Assembly (NCBI GenBank): GCA_905235825.1
Contig: CAJONH010000248.1
Span: forward strand, 1 to 5,460
Length of the DNA stretch: 5,460 nt
Source: Candidatus Gastranaerophilales bacterium
Lineage (GTDB): Bacteria > Cyanobacteriota > Vampirovibrionia > Gastranaerophilales > Gastranaerophilaceae
Direction of reading: 5' to 3'
Each line of letters starts with the position of its first letter. The first letter of the stretch is position 1. The notes below the pieces were generated by a model that did not search any database, had not been told where the DNA came from, and saw nothing but the letters and a program-made list of their open reading frames with translations. Both the position numbers and the translations under genes were made by a program. Shown here piece by piece: positions 5,389 to 5,460 of this stretch.

Positions 5389-5460
5389 CTAATCGGGATT
5401 CTTCATACCTATTTTGTTAATTTCAACTCCGAACGGCATAACTCGCATTCGCTCAAACAG
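5389..5460 (-). CDS. Possible C-terminal tail of a gene entering from the right (partial)
   Basis: On the minus strand one frame stays open from the window edge for 23 codons, ends with MPFGVEINKIGMKNPD and stops with TAG at 5391-5389. A minus-strand terminator-like hairpin follows about 50 nt later, as expected for the end of a gene. The tail is too short for a firm family call. The GAGCGA-ATGCGAG wording, the short basic ending and the hairpin are reminiscent of the 3' ends of IS605-type tnpB genes, where the omega RNA overlaps the gene end. That resemblance is from memory and is weak. A random open frame of this length is also possible. Confidence 0.3.
   Translation of the reverse strand: MFERMRVMPFGVEINKIGMKNPD

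Noticed and set aside
1..5460. CRISPR array, tRNA or rRNA genes
   Set aside because: No regularly spaced repeats and no tRNA- or rRNA-like sequence were seen on reading either strand.

Overview
AT-rich bacterial DNA (most intergenic stretches are almost entirely A/T) with standard-code genes, Shine-Dalgarno sites of the AGG/GGAG type and closely packed genes. The pairing of a NodU/TobZ-type carbamoyltransferase with two small membrane proteins of the SxtJ and SxtK (DUF5989) kind, next to a CHAP-domain protein and a long TPR protein, would suit a non-photosynthetic relative of the cyanobacteria from a gut-like habitat (Gastranaerophilales/Melainabacteria). This is a guess from gene content and composition; other AT-rich Gram-negative lineages are possible.

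Layout. Bases 1-273 are a non-coding AT-rich leader with a terminator-like hairpin, an extended -10 promoter candidate and an inverted repeat whose right arm covers the ribosome binding site of the first gene. Bases 274-825 encode a single-domain CHAP cysteine peptidase/amidase with no signal peptide. Bases 826-992 hold two candidate promoters with perfect TATAAT boxes. Bases 993-5175 are a tight four-gene operon on the + strand: a TPR protein of about 17 repeats, a DUF5989/SxtK-like single-pass membrane protein, an SxtJ-like three-helix membrane protein and a full-length O-carbamoyltransferase. Gaps are 2, 7 and 7 nt, and two of the Shine-Dalgarno sites overlap the preceding stop codon. Bases 5176-5388 are non-coding and contain a perfect 17-bp palindromic terminator and a GC-rich hairpin oriented as a minus-strand terminator. 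The last 72 bases are open on the minus strand and may be the tail of a gene entering from the right, perhaps an IS605-type tnpB.

How the genes may work together. The enzyme should make carbamoyl-adenylate from carbamoyl phosphate and ATP and transfer the carbamoyl group to a hydroxyl of a small molecule or sugar. The two small membrane proteins match partners found beside such enzymes, including in saxitoxin clusters (sxtI-J-K), and may hold the enzyme at the inner membrane. The TPR protein, first in the operon, could be a docking scaffold. No glycosyltransferase, PKS/NRPS or transporter gene lies in the window, so the acceptor cannot be named. There is no evidence that this organism makes saxitoxin.
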